Part shown: positions 44,820 through 54,768 of the stretch, piece after piece
Position numbering within the stretch: position 1 is the first letter of the stretch
How the letters are laid out: each line of letters starts with the position of its first letter
Origin: Methyloversatilis universalis EHg5
GTDB taxonomy: Bacteria > Pseudomonadota > Gammaproteobacteria > Burkholderiales > Rhodocyclaceae
Length of the DNA stretch: 64,000 nucleotides
NCBI RefSeq assembly: GCF_000378945.1
Contig: NZ_KB900539.1
Span: forward strand, 3,852,688-3,916,687
Direction: 5' to 3'
Translations under genes and position numbers: made by a program
The notes under the pieces: generated by a model
The model's input: the letters and a program-made list of their open reading frames with translations, nothing else
Told to the model about the DNA's origin: nothing
The model's database searches: none

Positions 44820-47800
44820 GAGTAGGTCACCGACACCGCTTCGGCCGGCAGCCAGTCGCGCAGGCCGTCGAACAGCGCGTCGTCCAGACGCACCCGCCAG
44901 CCGTCGCCGAAATCGAGCGGGCCGACCGCGTCGGCGCTGCGGTAGTGCAGGCGCACTGCGCAGCCACCGTCGACGCGGAAAGGTTCGAGCAGGCTCTTGA
45001 GACGGGCGCAGGCGGCGTGGGCACCGAGCTGGGCCACCTCGCCATTGAGCTTCAGCTCCAGCCGGCGCGCGAAACGGGCGCGCGCCTCGCCGGCGCTGAG
45101 CAGGCTGTCGGCCACCACGCGCATCGAATTGGAATATTCGTCGAACTGCGCCCGGCCCTCGACCACCAGCACCTCGTCCTCACGTAGCTTGCTGCGCGAG
45201 GATTCGTACAGTTCGTTGAACACCGACACTTCGATCTGCGCCGTACCGTCGTCGAGCGCGACGAAAGCCATCTTGCCGCGGCGCGTCATCTGCACCCGCG
45301 AGCTGACCACCAGACCGGCGACCACCGTGGGATCGCGCGACGACTCGAGCTGGGCCAGCTTGCGCCGCGCGAAGCGCGAGAACTCCTGCGCATAGCTGTT
45401 GTACGGGTGGCCGGACAGATAGAAGCCGAGCGCCTGCTTTTCATTGGCCAGTTTCTCGCGCTCGCCCCACGGCTTGCAGGCGACATATTCGGGCGCGCGC
45501 GCGCCGGTGCCGCTGGGCGCGTCGTCAAACAGGCCGCCCTGATGCGCGTTGGCAGCCGCCTGTTCGGCCGCTTCCATCGCCAGCGCGACGCTGCTCATCA
45601 GCGTGTTGCGATCGTGCGGCGTGCCGGCGATCGTCGCGTCGAAGGCGCCGGCGCGGATCAGCGCTTCGATGGTGCGGCGGTTCACCATGCGGCGATCCAC
45701 CCGCAGGCAGAAATCGAAAATGTCCTTGAACGGCCCGCCGGACTTGCGCGCTTCGAGGATGCAGTTCACCGCCTGTTCGCCGGTGCCCTTCACGGCGCCC
45801 AGACCGTAGCGGATTTCGCTGCGCGACACCGGCACGAAGCGGTATTCGGACTGGTTCACGTCCGGCGGCAGCACGGTGAGCCGGTTCTTCTTCGCATCGA
45901 GGTAGAAGATGTTCACCGTGTCGGTGTTGTCCATGTCGGACGACAGCGACGCAGCCATGAAGGCGGCGCAGTGGTGGGCCTTCAGCCAAGCGGTGTGATA
46001 GGTGACGACCGCATAGGCGGCGGTGTGCGACTTGTTGAAGCCGTACTCCGCGAACTTGGTCATCAGGTCGAACAGCTGTTCGGCAAGCTGCGGGTCGTAG
46101 CCCTTCTCCTTCGCACCGGCGGCGATGGTTTCGCGGTGCTTGGCCATTTCCTCGGGCTTCTTCTTGCCCATGGCCCGACGCAGCATGTCCGCACCACCGA
46201 GCGTGTAGCCGCCGATGATCTGCGAAATCTGCATCACCTGTTCCTGGTACACGATGACGCCGTAGGTCGGCGACAGGCAGGCTTCCAGGTCGGGGTGGAA
46301 ATAGTCGATCGCCTGCTGGCCCTTCTTGCGCAGGATGAAGTCATCCACCATGCCCGAGCCCAGCGGGCCCGGCCGGTAGAGCGCCAGCACAGCGATGATG
46401 TCTTCGAAGCGGTCGGGTGCCAGCTTGCCGAGCAGCTTCTTCATGCCCTCGGATTCAAGCTGGAAGATGGCCGTGGTATTGGCGTCCTTCAGCACCTGGT
46501 AGGCCTGAGGATCGGTGAACGGCAGGCTCAGCAGGTCGGGGCGGTTGCCGGTCATGCGTTCGATGTAGTCGACCGCCAGCTCGATAATGGTCAGGTTGCG
46601 CAGACCGAGAAAGTCGAACTTCACCAGGCCGATGGCTTCGACGTCGTCCTTGTCGAACTGGCTCACCGGAGAGGCGTCGTCGCCGTCCTGCTGGTAGAGC
46701 GGGCAGAAGTCGGTGAGCTTGCCCGGCGCGATCAGCACGCCGCCGGCGTGCATGCCGACGCCGCGGGTGAGGCCTTCGAGCGGCTCGCACAGGCGCAGCA
46801 GTTCGGCCACTTCCTCTTCCGCCTGTTCGCGCTCGGCCAGCTGCGGCGCCTGTTCGCGCGCTTCGGCCAGCGACAGCGGCTTGTTCTGCACCACCGGAAT
46901 GAGCTTGGACAGCTGATCGCAGAAGTTGTAACCCATGTCCAGCACACGGCCGACGTCGCGGATGACCGCGCGCGAGGCCATGGTGCCGTAGGTGGCGATC
47001 TGGCTCACCGCGTCGGCGCCGTACTTCTGGCGCACGTACTCGATCACCTTCCAGCGGTTGTCCTGGCAGAAGTCCACGTCGAAGTCGGGCATGGACACCC
47101 GCTCCGGGTTCAGGAAACGCTCGAACAGCAGCGCGTAGGCGAGCGGGTCGAGGTCAGTGATGCCGAGCGAATACGCCACCAGCGAACCGGCGCCGGAGCC
47201 CCGGCCGGGGCCGACCGGCACGCCGTTGTTCTTGGCCCAGTTGATGAAGTCGGCCACGATCAGGAAGTAGCCGGGAAAACCCATCTGGATGATGGTGTCG
47301 CACTCGAACTTCAGCCGCGCCTCGTATTCCGGCCGCCTTTCCTCGCGCTGCGCCGGGTCCGGATAGAGCTGGGCGAGGCGCGTTTCCAGACCGTTCTTCG
47401 CCTCGGCGATCATGAAATCGTCGATGGTCATGCCCGGCGGCGTCGGGAACTGCGGCAGGTAGTTCTTGCCCAGCGTGAGCGTGAGATTGCAGCGACGTGC
47501 AATCTCGACCGTATTGGCCAGCGCCTCCGGAATGTCGGCGAACAGTTCGGCCATTTCGGCCGAGGTCTTGAAGTACTGCTGTTCGGTGAATTCGCGCGGG
47601 CGGCGCTTGTCGGTCAGCACATAGCCCTGGGCGATGCACACCCGCACCTCGTGCGCCTTGAAGTCTTCCTGAGCCATGAACTGCACCGGATGCGTCGCCA
47701 CCACCGGAACGTCCAGCTCGGACGCCAGCGCACAGGCGTCGGCAATGTAGGCCTCGGTATTCGGATGACCGGCGCGCTGCAGTTCGATGCAGTACTCGCC

Positions 47801-48334
47801 GTTGAACAGGCGCAGCCATTCGGCGGCGGCCTTGCGGGCCGAGTCCATATTGCCGGCCAGCAGCGCCACGCCGACATCGCCCTGCATGCCGCCGGACAGC
47901 GCGATCAGCCCGGCCGTGCCCTCCGCATCCTGTTCGAACCACTCGCGACGCAGTTCGGCGCGGCCGCGGTACTTGTTCTCCAGATAGGCACGGGTGAGCA
48001 GCCGGCAGATCGTGCCGTAGCCCTCGCGGTTGCGCGCCAGCAGCAGCAGCCGGTGCGGCTTGTCGCGTTCGGCGTCGTTGGTGACGTAGACATCGACCGC
48101 GCAGATCGGCTTCACGCCCTTGCCGCGTGCGGTCTTGTACAGCTTGACCAGTGCGAACACATTGGCGAGATCGGCCACCGCCAGCGCCGGCATGCCGTCC
48201 TTCGCCGCGGTCTTGACCGCGGCGTCGACCGTGACGATGCCGTCCACCACCGAATATTCGCTGTGGACGCGGAGATGAACGAAGGGAGGCGTGGCCGGTG
48301 CGGCCTGGACGGTGTCGGTGCTTTCGGAGCTCAT
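44816..48334 (-). CDS. dnaE: DNA polymerase III alpha subunit
   Basis: The replicative polymerase, 1172 aa, starting at MSSEST (48334). It has the N-terminal PHP domain ('FVHLRVHSEYSVVDGIV'), the catalytic palm with 'MPDFDVDFCQDNRWKVIEYV' holding two of the active-site Asp residues, 'GPGRGSGAGSLVAYSLGITD', the thumb/fingers 'YQEQVMQISQIIGGYTLGGA' and 'AEYGFNKSHTAAYAVVTYHT', and an OB domain near residues 990-1060. Length and motifs are normal for DnaE1. It is divergent from the quinoprotein gene. Confidence 0.98.
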   Translation of the reverse strand: MSSESTDTVQAAPATPPFVHLRVHSEYSVVDGIVTVDAAVKTAAKDGMPALAVADLANVFALVKLYKTARGKGVKPICAVDVYVTNDAERDKPHRLLLLARNREGYGTICRLLTRAYLENKYRGRAELRREWFEQDAEGTAGLIALSGGMQGDVGVALLAGNMDSARKAAAEWLRLFNGEYCIELQRAGHPNTEAYIADACALASELDVPVVATHPVQFMAQEDFKAHEVRVCIAQGYVLTDKRRPREFTEQQYFKTSAEMAELFADIPEALANTVEIARRCNLTLTLGKNYLPQFPTPPGMTIDDFMIAEAKNGLETRLAQLYPDPAQREERRPEYEARLKFECDTIIQMGFPGYFLIVADFINWAKNNGVPVGPGRGSGAGSLVAYSLGITDLDPLAYALLFERFLNPERVSMPDFDVDFCQDNRWKVIEYVRQKYGADAVSQIATYGTMASRAVIRDVGRVLDMGYNFCDQLSKLIPVVQNKPLSLAEAREQAPQLAEREQAEEEVAELLRLCEPLEGLTRGVGMHAGGVLIAPGKLTDFCPLYQQDGDDASPVSQFDKDDVEAIGLVKFDFLGLRNLTIIELAVDYIERMTGNRPDLLSLPFTDPQAYQVLKDANTTAIFQLESEGMKKLLGKLAPDRFEDIIAVLALYRPGPLGSGMVDDFILRKKGQQAIDYFHPDLEACLSPTYGVIVYQEQVMQISQIIGGYTLGGADMLRRAMGKKKPEEMAKHRETIAAGAKEKGYDPQLAEQLFDLMTKFAEYGFNKSHTAAYAVVTYHTAWLKAHHCAAFMAASLSSDMDNTDTVNIFYLDAKKNRLTVLPPDVNQSEYRFVPVSRSEIRYGLGAVKGTGEQAVNCILEARKSGGPFKDIFDFCLRVDRRMVNRRTIEALIRAGAFDATIAGTPHDRNTLMSSVALAMEAAEQAAANAHQGGLFDDAPSGTGARAPEYVACKPWGEREKLANEKQALGFYLSGHPYNSYAQEFSRFARRKLAQLESSRDPTVVAGLVVSSRVQMTRRGKMAFVALDDGTAQIEVSVFNELYESSRSKLREDEVLVVEGRAQFDEYSNSMRVVADSLLSAGEARARFARRLELKLNGEVAQLGAHAACARLKSLLEPFRVDGGCAVRLHYRSADAVGPLDFGDGWRVRLDDALFDGLRDWLPAEAVSVTYS

Positions 48335-48423
48335 CCGCCGGATTTTACGTCGGGCACGCAATGCGTGCCTCAACGCGACAGGGCGAGCCTATCATCGCCG
48401 CTTTCGGTGCCCCGGAAACCGCC

Positions 48424-50172
48424 ATGCGTCCCCTCCTGTCCGCTACGCTGTTCGTCACGCTGCTGTGCGCCCCGCTCGTTCATGCCGCCGACCGCGACTG
48501 GCCCACCTTCGGCCTGGACCACGCCAACACCCGACTGGCCGACCTGCCGGGCATCACGCCGAAAAGCGTAAAGAAGCTGGTGCCGAAGTGGATCTACCAG
48601 AGCGGCATCGCCGCCACCTTCCAGGCCACGCCCATCGTGACCGGCGGGACCATGTACGTGTCGTTGCCCGGCTCGCACGTGGTGGCACTCGATGCGCGCA
48701 CCGGCGCCGAACGCTGGCGCTACACCCACAGCAAGCGCAGCGACAAGCTGTGCTGCGGCCCGGCCAACCGCGGGGTTGCGGTAGACGACGGCCGCGTCTT
48801 CGTCGCCACCGTGGATGCCCGGCTGGTGGCGCTGGATGCGGCGAGCGGCAAGCCGCTGTGGGACATCGAACTGGCCCGGCCGGACAACGCGATCACCGAA
48901 AGCGGCGCCGGCATCAAGGGCGAGGTGGGCGGCGGCTCGGGCGTGGGTGCTGCGGCAGCACCACTGGTGATCGACGGCAAGGTGATCGTCGGCATCAACG
49001 GCGTGGGCTACGGCCTGCACATCGACGCCCAGGGTCGCGCCGGCCAGCTGGCGGCGGTGGTGGGCATCGCCGGCAAGTATGGCGGCATCGGCTTTCTGGC
49101 CGCCTTTGACGCGAAGACCGGCCAGCGGGTGTGGCAGTTCGACACCGTGCGCAAGCCGGCGGATGGCGGCTGGGAAGGCGATTTCGTCGAACGCACCGGC
49201 GACGGCCTGCCGCTGAACCGGAACATCGCGGAAGAGCGCGCCAACGCCGATCGCCACCGCGACGCCTGGGAATACGGCGGCGGCTCGGTGTGGAACGCGC
49301 CGGCCTATGACGCGAAGACCGGCCTGCTCTACTTCGGCACCGGCAACCCCAGCCCGCAGATCAACGACAGCACGCGTCCGGGCGACAATCTGTATACCGC
49401 CTCGCTGGTGGCGGTCGATGCGAAGACCGGCCGCTACGCCTGGCACTGGCAGCAGATTCCGCACGACAAGTGGGGCTATGACGTCGCCAGCCCGCCGGTG
49501 CTGTTCGACCACCGCGAGCCGGGCGGGCGCGTGGTGCCGGCGGTCGGTCAGGCGTCCAAGCTGGGCTGGTTCTACGTGCACGACCGCGCAACCGGCGCGT
49601 TGCTGTACCGCTCGGACGCCTTCGTGCCGCAGGACAACCTGTTCGCGGCGGCCAGCCGCGAAGGCACCCGCATCACGCCGGGCGTGGCGGGCGGCGTGAA
49701 CTGGTCACCGGCAGCGGTGGATGGCGGCCGCGGCCTGGCCTTCGTCGCGGCCATGCACATGCCGATGCGCTACTGGATCAAGGAAAGCGCGGCCACCACC
49801 GACCGCCCGGCCGGTCGCTACGACAGCATGGAGCCGGCGGACGAGGCCCGCTGGGGTGTGCTGGCGGCACTGGACCTGAAGCAGCGCGGCCGGCTGCGCT
49901 GGAGCGTGAAGACCGACCAGCCGCTGATCGGCGGCGTGCTGGCGCTGAAATCGGGCGTGGTGTTCACCGGCGAAGGCAACGGCCATCTGTCCGCCTTCGA
50001 CAGCCTCTCCGGCAAACGCCTGTGGCGCTTCCAGACCGGCGCCGGCGTGAACGCGCCACCCATAGGCTATGTGCTGGACGGCAAGCCCTACATTGCGGTG
50101 GCTGCCGGCGGCAGCGCGATCTGGGGCTACCGTCAGGGTGACGCGGTCATCGTGTTCGGGCTGCCGGACTGA
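48424..50172 (+). CDS. PQQ-dependent quinoprotein dehydrogenase-like protein
   Basis: A 582-aa periplasmic eight-bladed propeller (signal peptide 1-21, ending VHA). It has tryptophan-docking repeats ('ALDARTGAERWRY', 'ALDAASGKPLWDIEL', 'AFDAKTGQRVWQFD') and an adjacent cysteine pair C110-C111 in 'LCCGPANRG', at the place of the vicinal disulfide of methanol/ethanol dehydrogenases. 'YFGTGNPSPQINDSTRPGDN' and 'IPHDKWGYDVASPP' match the active-site region. There is no CxxCH haem domain, so electrons go to a separate carrier. The substrate is unknown. Its 3' end overlaps the convergent GNAT gene by 26 bp. Confidence 0.9.
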   Translation: MRPLLSATLFVTLLCAPLVHAADRDWPTFGLDHANTRLADLPGITPKSVKKLVPKWIYQSGIAATFQATPIVTGGTMYVSLPGSHVVALDARTGAERWRYTHSKRSDKLCCGPANRGVAVDDGRVFVATVDARLVALDAASGKPLWDIELARPDNAITESGAGIKGEVGGGSGVGAAAAPLVIDGKVIVGINGVGYGLHIDAQGRAGQLAAVVGIAGKYGGIGFLAAFDAKTGQRVWQFDTVRKPADGGWEGDFVERTGDGLPLNRNIAEERANADRHRDAWEYGGGSVWNAPAYDAKTGLLYFGTGNPSPQINDSTRPGDNLYTASLVAVDAKTGRYAWHWQQIPHDKWGYDVASPPVLFDHREPGGRVVPAVGQASKLGWFYVHDRATGALLYRSDAFVPQDNLFAAASREGTRITPGVAGGVNWSPAAVDGGRGLAFVAAMHMPMRYWIKESAATTDRPAGRYDSMEPADEARWGVLAALDLKQRGRLRWSVKTDQPLIGGVLALKSGVVFTGEGNGHLSAFDSLSGKRLWRFQTGAGVNAPPIGYVLDGKPYIAVAAGGSAIWGYRQGDAVIVFGLPD

Positions 50173-50743
50173 GCGGCGCGCGGCCCTTCAGCAGCCGGCG
50201 CAGCGCCGGCGGGTCCAGCCGCATCACGTATTCCAGTCCATCGACATCGTCGATGAAGGAGGCGATGCGGAAGAAGCCCGTCGCCGCGAGCAGCGTGCAT
50301 GAGGCGATGTTGTCCGGCTTGACCGAGGCGATGAAGCGCGGCACGCCGTGCTCGACATGGGCCCAGCGCAGCAGCGCCTGCAGCGCTTCACGGGCGTAAC
50401 CCTGCCGGCGGTAGGGGGGATAGACCGCATAGCCGATTTCCACGCCGTCGCGCGCGTACGGCGCCAGATAGTCGGGCGCCGGCCGGGTGTGGAAACCGGC
50501 GTGGCCCACCATTTCACCGCTGTCGCGCAGCACCAGCGCGCGCACCGACCAGGGCGCGTACTCGGGGTCGGCCGTCAGATCAGCCAGTCGCAGCGCGGCC
50601 AGATCGTGCTCAGCACACCAGTCCGGTGCCACCGCAGCCCCCAGCAGCGGCGACAGCAGCTGAACACCGGCGCCCTCGGCCGACGCGCGCAGGAAGTCAG
50701 CGCTCATCGGTTTCAGCAGCAGGCGGGGTGTCTGGATATCCAC
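50147..50743 (-). CDS. GNAT family N-acetyltransferase
   Basis: A 198-aa RimJ/RimL-like acetyltransferase. The acetyl-CoA loop is '[20 protein letters not shown]' (Q/RxxGxG/A type) and the C-terminal '[19 protein letters not shown]' is typical. GTG at 50743 gives '[13 protein letters not shown]', the usual start of this family; the upstream ATG at 50866 lies in AT-rich leader DNA. The substrate cannot be inferred. The 3' end overlaps the quinoprotein gene on the other strand. Confidence 0.87.
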   Translation of the reverse strand: MDIQTPRLLLKPMSADFLRASAEGAGVQLLSPLLGAAVAPDWCAEHDLAALRLADLTADPEYAPWSVRALVLRDSGEMVGHAGFHTRPAPDYLAPYARDGVEIGYAVYPPYRRQGYAREALQALLRWAHVEHGVPRFIASVKPDNIASCTLLAATGFFRIASFIDDVDGLEYVMRLDPPALRRLLKGRAPLSPAARTR

Positions 50744-50838
50744 GGCGAGAAAAGCGCAAGCAGGACGGGCTGCCACGATAGCCGCTCGCCACGAACGTAT
50801 CCAGTCCGCGACATTTTTTGTGTGCTGTGCACAAAAGA

Positions 50839-50885
50839 TTCTTTTAAAGAAACATTGAAGAAACATTTGTTGACCGCCGTCAACA
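50839..50885 (+). promoter_or_regulatory. Leader of the chemoreceptor gene: phased repeats and dyad
   Basis: The AT-rich leader holds two copies of agaaacatt (50848-50856 and 50859-50867) 11 bp apart, then a perfect dyad tgttgac-cgcc-gtcaaca (50868-50885). A further ttttgtg/cacaaaa pair lies just upstream (about 50815-50835). These could bind regulators; no sigma-28 box was found. Confidence 0.5.
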
Positions 50886-50914
50886 GTAAGTCCCTAACGA
50901 AAGAGGTCGCGATC

Positions 50915-52918
50915 ATGACGCTCTCCTCCCTGAGCCTGCGTACCAAGCTGCTGGCTGCAACGGTGATTACCGTGCTGCTCTGTTTTTCGGTCACCCTGGG
51001 TGTGCTGGCCTGGCGCAGCCAGCAGGCCGTGCTCGAACAGGGCCTGGCTCGCGCCGAAGGCGTGGCCGCGGCCACCGCACACGACGTGGGTGCCCGCCTG
51101 GACGGTGCCCTGGCCGTGTCCTCCACCCTTGCGCTGTCCCTGGAAGGCCTGCGCGCCAAGGGCGTACCGGACCGCGAAGCGGTGAACCGCCAGCTGCGCC
51201 GCACGCTGGACGGCCGTCCGGGCCTGCTCGGCGTCTACACCGGCTGGGAAGCGAATGCCTTTGACGGCCGAGACGCCGAATTCGCCGGCACGCCAGGCCA
51301 CGATGCCAGCGGCCGCTTCGTGCCTTACTGGAACCGCAGCGGCAATACGCTGAATCTGGAGCCGCTGGTCGATTACGACAAACCGGGCGCCGGTGACTAC
51401 TACCAGCAGCCGAAGAAGACCGGCCGCGCCTTCCTGGCCGAGCCCTATGAGTACGTGGTCGGCGGCAGCAAGATGCTGATCACCTCGCTGGTGGTGCCGC
51501 TGCAGGTGAATGGCCGCTTCGCCGGCATCGCCGGTGTGGACATGGGCCTGGGCGCGCTGGCTGAGGATCTGGGGCGCGTGCGCCCGTTCGATGTCGGCAC
51601 GGTGGCGCTGTACGCACCGTCGGGCCTGGTGGTTGCCCACCCGGACGCTGCCCGCATCGGTAAGCCGGCCGAAGGTCTGCCGGAAGAAGCGCTGGCCGCG
51701 CTGCGCGAAGGCCGCGCGCTGCAATGGAAGGATGCCGCCGGCGTGCGCCACTTCCTGCAGCGCGTTTCGCTGACCGACAGCGACGCCTGGTGGGGCAGCG
51801 TGGTGTCGGTGCCCGAATCGGTCATCACCGCATCGGCCGATGCGCTGCGCAACACCGCCATCGTGATGGGCATCATCAGCGTGCTGCTGACCGCCGGCGT
51901 GCTTTTCCTGCTGCTGCGCGCGCTCACCCGCCCGCTGCAGACCCTGGCCGACGCCATGCAGGCGCTGGCCGGCGGCGAGGGCGACCTCACCCGCCGCCTG
52001 CCGGATACCGGCAGCCAGGACGAACTGGGCCAGGTATCGCGCTCGGTGAATGCCTTCCTCGGCAGCCTGCAGCGCATGTTCATTGAAGTGCGCGACCAGA
52101 GCCAGACGCTGGTGGGTGGCATCCGCGAGGTGTCCGACGCCACCGGCCGCATTGCCGACAGCTCGCGCACGCTGGCCGGCACCACCGGCGACAACGCGGC
52201 CACGATCGAGGAAATCACGGTATCCATCGGCCACATCGCCGGCCACGCCGGCGAAGCCAACGGCGTCATGCTGGACACCTGTGCCGCCTCGCAGCGCAGC
52301 GGCATGGTGGTGCAGGACATGCAGTCCCATATGCGGGACATCGCCGGCAGCATGGAAAACCTGGCCGGCTCGCTGAACGGCCTGGCCGAACGCTCGCTGC
52401 AGATCAACGGCATCGTGCAGGTGATCCGCGAAATCGCCGACCAGACCAATCTGCTCGCGCTCAATGCCGCGATCGAGGCAGCGCGCGCCGGCGAACAGGG
52501 CCGCGGTTTCGCGGTCGTGGCCGACGAGGTACGCAAGCTGGCCGAACGCACCAGCAGCGCCACCACTGAAATCCGCGACATGATCGACGCCATGCGCAGC
52601 GACACCGGTGAAGCGGTCAGCAGCATGCACACGACCCGTGAAGCGGTTGAAGCCGGGGTCGAACGCGCCGCCCGCGTGGCCGAGGAAATCGCCGGCATCG
52701 AGGCGGGCATGCAGCGCGCCGCCGAACGGGTGCGCGAAATCGCCGAAGCCACGCAGGAACAGTCGGCCGCCACCACCGCGCTGGCGCAGTCGGCCGAACA
52801 GGCGTCCGGCGTGGTGCAGAGCACCGACGACGCGATCCAGCACACCTCGGAAACCCTGAGCCAGATCGGTCGCGCGTCCGACCACCTGGGCGATCTGGTC
52901 GGCCGCTTCCGGCTGTAA
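50915..52918 (+). CDS. Methyl-accepting chemotaxis protein with Cache sensor
   Basis: A 667-aa receptor: TM1 (about 11-33), periplasmic double-Cache domain (about 40-300, with '[16 protein letters not shown]' and '[20 protein letters not shown]' plus '[15 protein letters not shown]'), TM2 (about 310-332), HAMP, then the signalling coiled coil with the hairpin tip '[20 protein letters not shown]'. No C-terminal CheR/CheB pentapeptide is present. Cache domains of this type bind amino acids or small organic acids. The start at 50915 follows 'aaagagg'. It stands alone. Confidence 0.93.
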   Translation: MTLSSLSLRTKLLAATVITVLLCFSVTLGVLAWRSQQAVLEQGLARAEGVAAATAHDVGARLDGALAVSSTLALSLEGLRAKGVPDREAVNRQLRRTLDGRPGLLGVYTGWEANAFDGRDAEFAGTPGHDASGRFVPYWNRSGNTLNLEPLVDYDKPGAGDYYQQPKKTGRAFLAEPYEYVVGGSKMLITSLVVPLQVNGRFAGIAGVDMGLGALAEDLGRVRPFDVGTVALYAPSGLVVAHPDAARIGKPAEGLPEEALAALREGRALQWKDAAGVRHFLQRVSLTDSDAWWGSVVSVPESVITASADALRNTAIVMGIISVLLTAGVLFLLLRALTRPLQTLADAMQALAGGEGDLTRRLPDTGSQDELGQVSRSVNAFLGSLQRMFIEVRDQSQTLVGGIREVSDATGRIADSSRTLAGTTGDNAATIEEITVSIGHIAGHAGEANGVMLDTCAASQRSGMVVQDMQSHMRDIAGSMENLAGSLNGLAERSLQINGIVQVIREIADQTNLLALNAAIEAARAGEQGRGFAVVADEVRKLAERTSSATTEIRDMIDAMRSDTGEAVSSMHTTREAVEAGVERAARVAEEIAGIEAGMQRAAERVREIAEATQEQSAATTALAQSAEQASGVVQSTDDAIQHTSETLSQIGRASDHLGDLVGRFRL

Positions 52919-52994
52919 GCCGCGGCAGTCGTCGGCGCAGGACTACGCGGCCCTGCGCCGTACGCCCACAGGCGCACGGCACTCACCCTCCTAG

Positions 52995-53029
52995 CATGGG
53001 GATCCGGCGGTTACGGCCGCGTCCCCATG
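52995..53029 (+). repeat. Hairpin in the PA2169 gene leader
   Basis: catgggga (52995-53002) pairs with tccccatg (53022-53029), ending just before the ribosome site caggaga. It could influence translation of the downstream gene. Confidence 0.4.
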
Positions 53030-53043
53030 TCAGGAGAACGCCC

Positions 53044-53496
53044 ATGAGTGCAACGCACTACACCGACACCCTGAACGCGCTGATCGAAACCTGCCGCGAC
53101 GGCGAGTACGGCTTCAACGAATGCGCGACACGCGCGCGCGCCAGTCAGCTGAAGGCGTTGTTCCGCGCACGGGCCGATGCCTATCGCTGCGCGGCGGACA
53201 CGCTGCAGAACGTGGTGTCGAGTGGCGGCGTCGAGCCGGATACCGGTGGTTCGGTCGGCGGTGCGCTGCATCGCAGCTGGGTCGGCCTGCGCAGCGCACT
53301 GACCGGCGACGACAACGTGGCCATGCTGAACGAAGCCGAACGCACCGAAGACCGGGCGCTGCTGCGCTACCGTGACGCGCTGTCGCGGTCGCTGCCGGCC
53401 GACGTCCGGCTCGTGGTCGAGCACCAGCTGCTGGCGGTACGCCACAGCCACGACCGCATCTGTCTGCTGCGCGACCAGTACCGCGCCGTAGCCTGA
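53044..53496 (+). CDS. PA2169 family four-helix-bundle protein
   Basis: A 150-aa ferritin-like four-helix bundle of the DUF2383/PA2169 family: 'LNALIETCRDGEYGFNECAT' opens helix 1, and helices 3-4 carry 'LNEAERTEDRALLRYRDAL' and 'VVEHQLLAVRHSHDRICLLR'. Some Glu/His residues sit where a di-metal site could form, but this is not established for the family. Such proteins are often stress-induced. The start has AGGAGA upstream. Confidence 0.88.
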   Translation: MSATHYTDTLNALIETCRDGEYGFNECATRARASQLKALFRARADAYRCAADTLQNVVSSGGVEPDTGGSVGGALHRSWVGLRSALTGDDNVAMLNEAERTEDRALLRYRDALSRSLPADVRLVVEHQLLAVRHSHDRICLLRDQYRAVA

Positions 53497-53630
53497 AGGC
53501 AGCCAGCCGCCGGCGCAACACGCACGCGGGAAGAAATGCCACGAATTGCACACCCCCCTGTTTGCGGGGCTTGACCGCAGATCCGGCCACGCCATCATGG
53601 ACGGACAACATCCAACACAGAGGTCAGCCC

Positions 53631-54284
53631 ATGAAACGCATACACGCCCTCGCCACGTCTTTGCTGCTTGCGGCCGGCGTCGCCCAGGCCGCCACGGTGC
53701 ACAGCGAGGATTTCGAATCGGGCAACAAATCGGCCGGCTGGAGCGGCGCCGGGACGGTGCAATCGACCGGCAGCTTCGCCAGCCTCGGTTTCGGCGAGCA
53801 GCATCTGCGGGTCGAAGGCGACAGCGCCGCGGTGCTCACGCTGAACAATCTGGGCGCACACAGCACCCTCACGCTGAGCTTCGATCTGGTGCTGTGGGAC
53901 AGCATCGACGGCAATGCCGGCGGTTTCCCGTACGGCGACCTGTTTCAGCTGCGTGCCGACAACGTGACCCTGATCGAACAGCTGTTCGGCAATTACGGTA
54001 CGAACGGCTCGGAAGGCCCGGGCAGCACGCTGGTCCAGAACGACGCCAACCGCGGCTATGGCGGCTGGGTGGACAGCGCCCGCCGGGTGCAGCTCACCTT
54101 CGCCCACAGCGCCGAGACCGTGCGCTTCGAATTCCGCTATCCGAACAGCCAGGGGTCGTCCGACGAGTCCTTCGGTCTCGACAATCTGCAGGTCAGCATC
54201 ACGCCGGTGCCGGAACCCGGCAGCTGGGCGCTGCTGCTGGGCGGCCTCGGCCTGGTCGGTCTGGCGTCCCGCCGCCGCGTCTGA
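53631..54284 (+). CDS. PEP-CTERM sorting-domain protein
   Basis: A 217-aa exported protein: signal peptide (residues 1-20, cleavage after AQA), a beta-sandwich body of carbohydrate-binding or lectin type ('DFESGNKSAGWSGAGTVQ', 'LTLSFDLVLWDSIDG', 'SFGLDNLQVSITP') and the C-terminal sorting signal 'VPEPGSWALLLGGLGLVGLA' with SRRRV. The N-terminal extension to 53562 is rejected because the signal peptide begins at MKRIHALAT. Exosortase cleavage and export with extracellular polysaccharide are expected from the family. A terminator follows. Confidence 0.92.
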   Translation: MKRIHALATSLLLAAGVAQAATVHSEDFESGNKSAGWSGAGTVQSTGSFASLGFGEQHLRVEGDSAAVLTLNNLGAHSTLTLSFDLVLWDSIDGNAGGFPYGDLFQLRADNVTLIEQLFGNYGTNGSEGPGSTLVQNDANRGYGGWVDSARRVQLTFAHSAETVRFEFRYPNSQGSSDESFGLDNLQVSITPVPEPGSWALLLGGLGLVGLASRRRV

Positions 54285-54301
54285 TCCGGCTCACCGCCAA
54301 T

Positions 54302-54330
54302 AAAAAGGCTGCCCGCGGGCAGCCTTTTTT
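54302..54330. terminator. Rho-independent terminator after PEP-CTERM gene
   Basis: aaaaaggctgcc (54302-54313) pairs with ggcagccttttt (54318-54329) around cgcg. Symmetrical A/T tracts let it serve the convergent small gene as well. Confidence 0.94.
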
Positions 54331-54344
54331 GCGCCCCTCTGTAT

Positions 54345-54719
54345 TCAGCGCGACAGCGCGGTCGCCAGCGACACGCCGACCGCCACCAGCAGCCCGGCAC
54401 CGGCCACCGTCAGCAGACGGATGCGCAGCCGCAGCCCGCCCACCTCGCGCACCAGCTGCGCATTCTGTTCGGCCAGCGAGCGGATGAGCTGTGACGCGGC
54501 CTGCGCTTCCTTCTGCAGTTCGGCCACCGCCTGTTCCAGCGCCACGATCCGGGCGTCGGCACCGCTGGCGGGCGGCACCGGCGGCGCATCGTCTTCCCTG
54601 CGTCGCTTTCCAGCCACCCGGTCCCACAGCGCATTCGCGCCCTGCACCACGGTCGGCGCGGCGGCGATCACGTCGCCCCACGGCACCGCCTTGACCGCAC
54701 CCAGCCAGCCTATCGCCAT
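54345..54719 (-). CDS. Coiled-coil protein with C-terminal membrane anchor
   Basis: A 124-aa hypothetical protein. The N-terminal part ('WGDVIAAAPTVVQGANALWD') is followed by a charged linker, a coiled coil (about 58-98, 'IVALEQAVAELQKEAQAASQ') and a C-terminal TM helix (about 100-122). This is a tail-anchored layout with the bulk in the cytoplasm. No family function is known to me. It is downstream of the outer-membrane protein gene by 49 bp on the same strand. Confidence 0.75.
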   Translation of the reverse strand: MAIGWLGAVKAVPWGDVIAAAPTVVQGANALWDRVAGKRRREDDAPPVPPASGADARIVALEQAVAELQKEAQAASQLIRSLAEQNAQLVREVGGLRLRIRLLTVAGAGLLVAVGVSLATALSR

Positions 54720-54768
54720 CGTTCAACCCCGTTGCGGAAACATCCGGAGACTACCTCAGGCGCCGGCC

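Noticed and set aside
45407-48571. A 1054-aa open frame on the plus strand
   Set aside because: It lies wholly antisense to dnaE, whose motifs are unmistakable, and has the same artefact composition.
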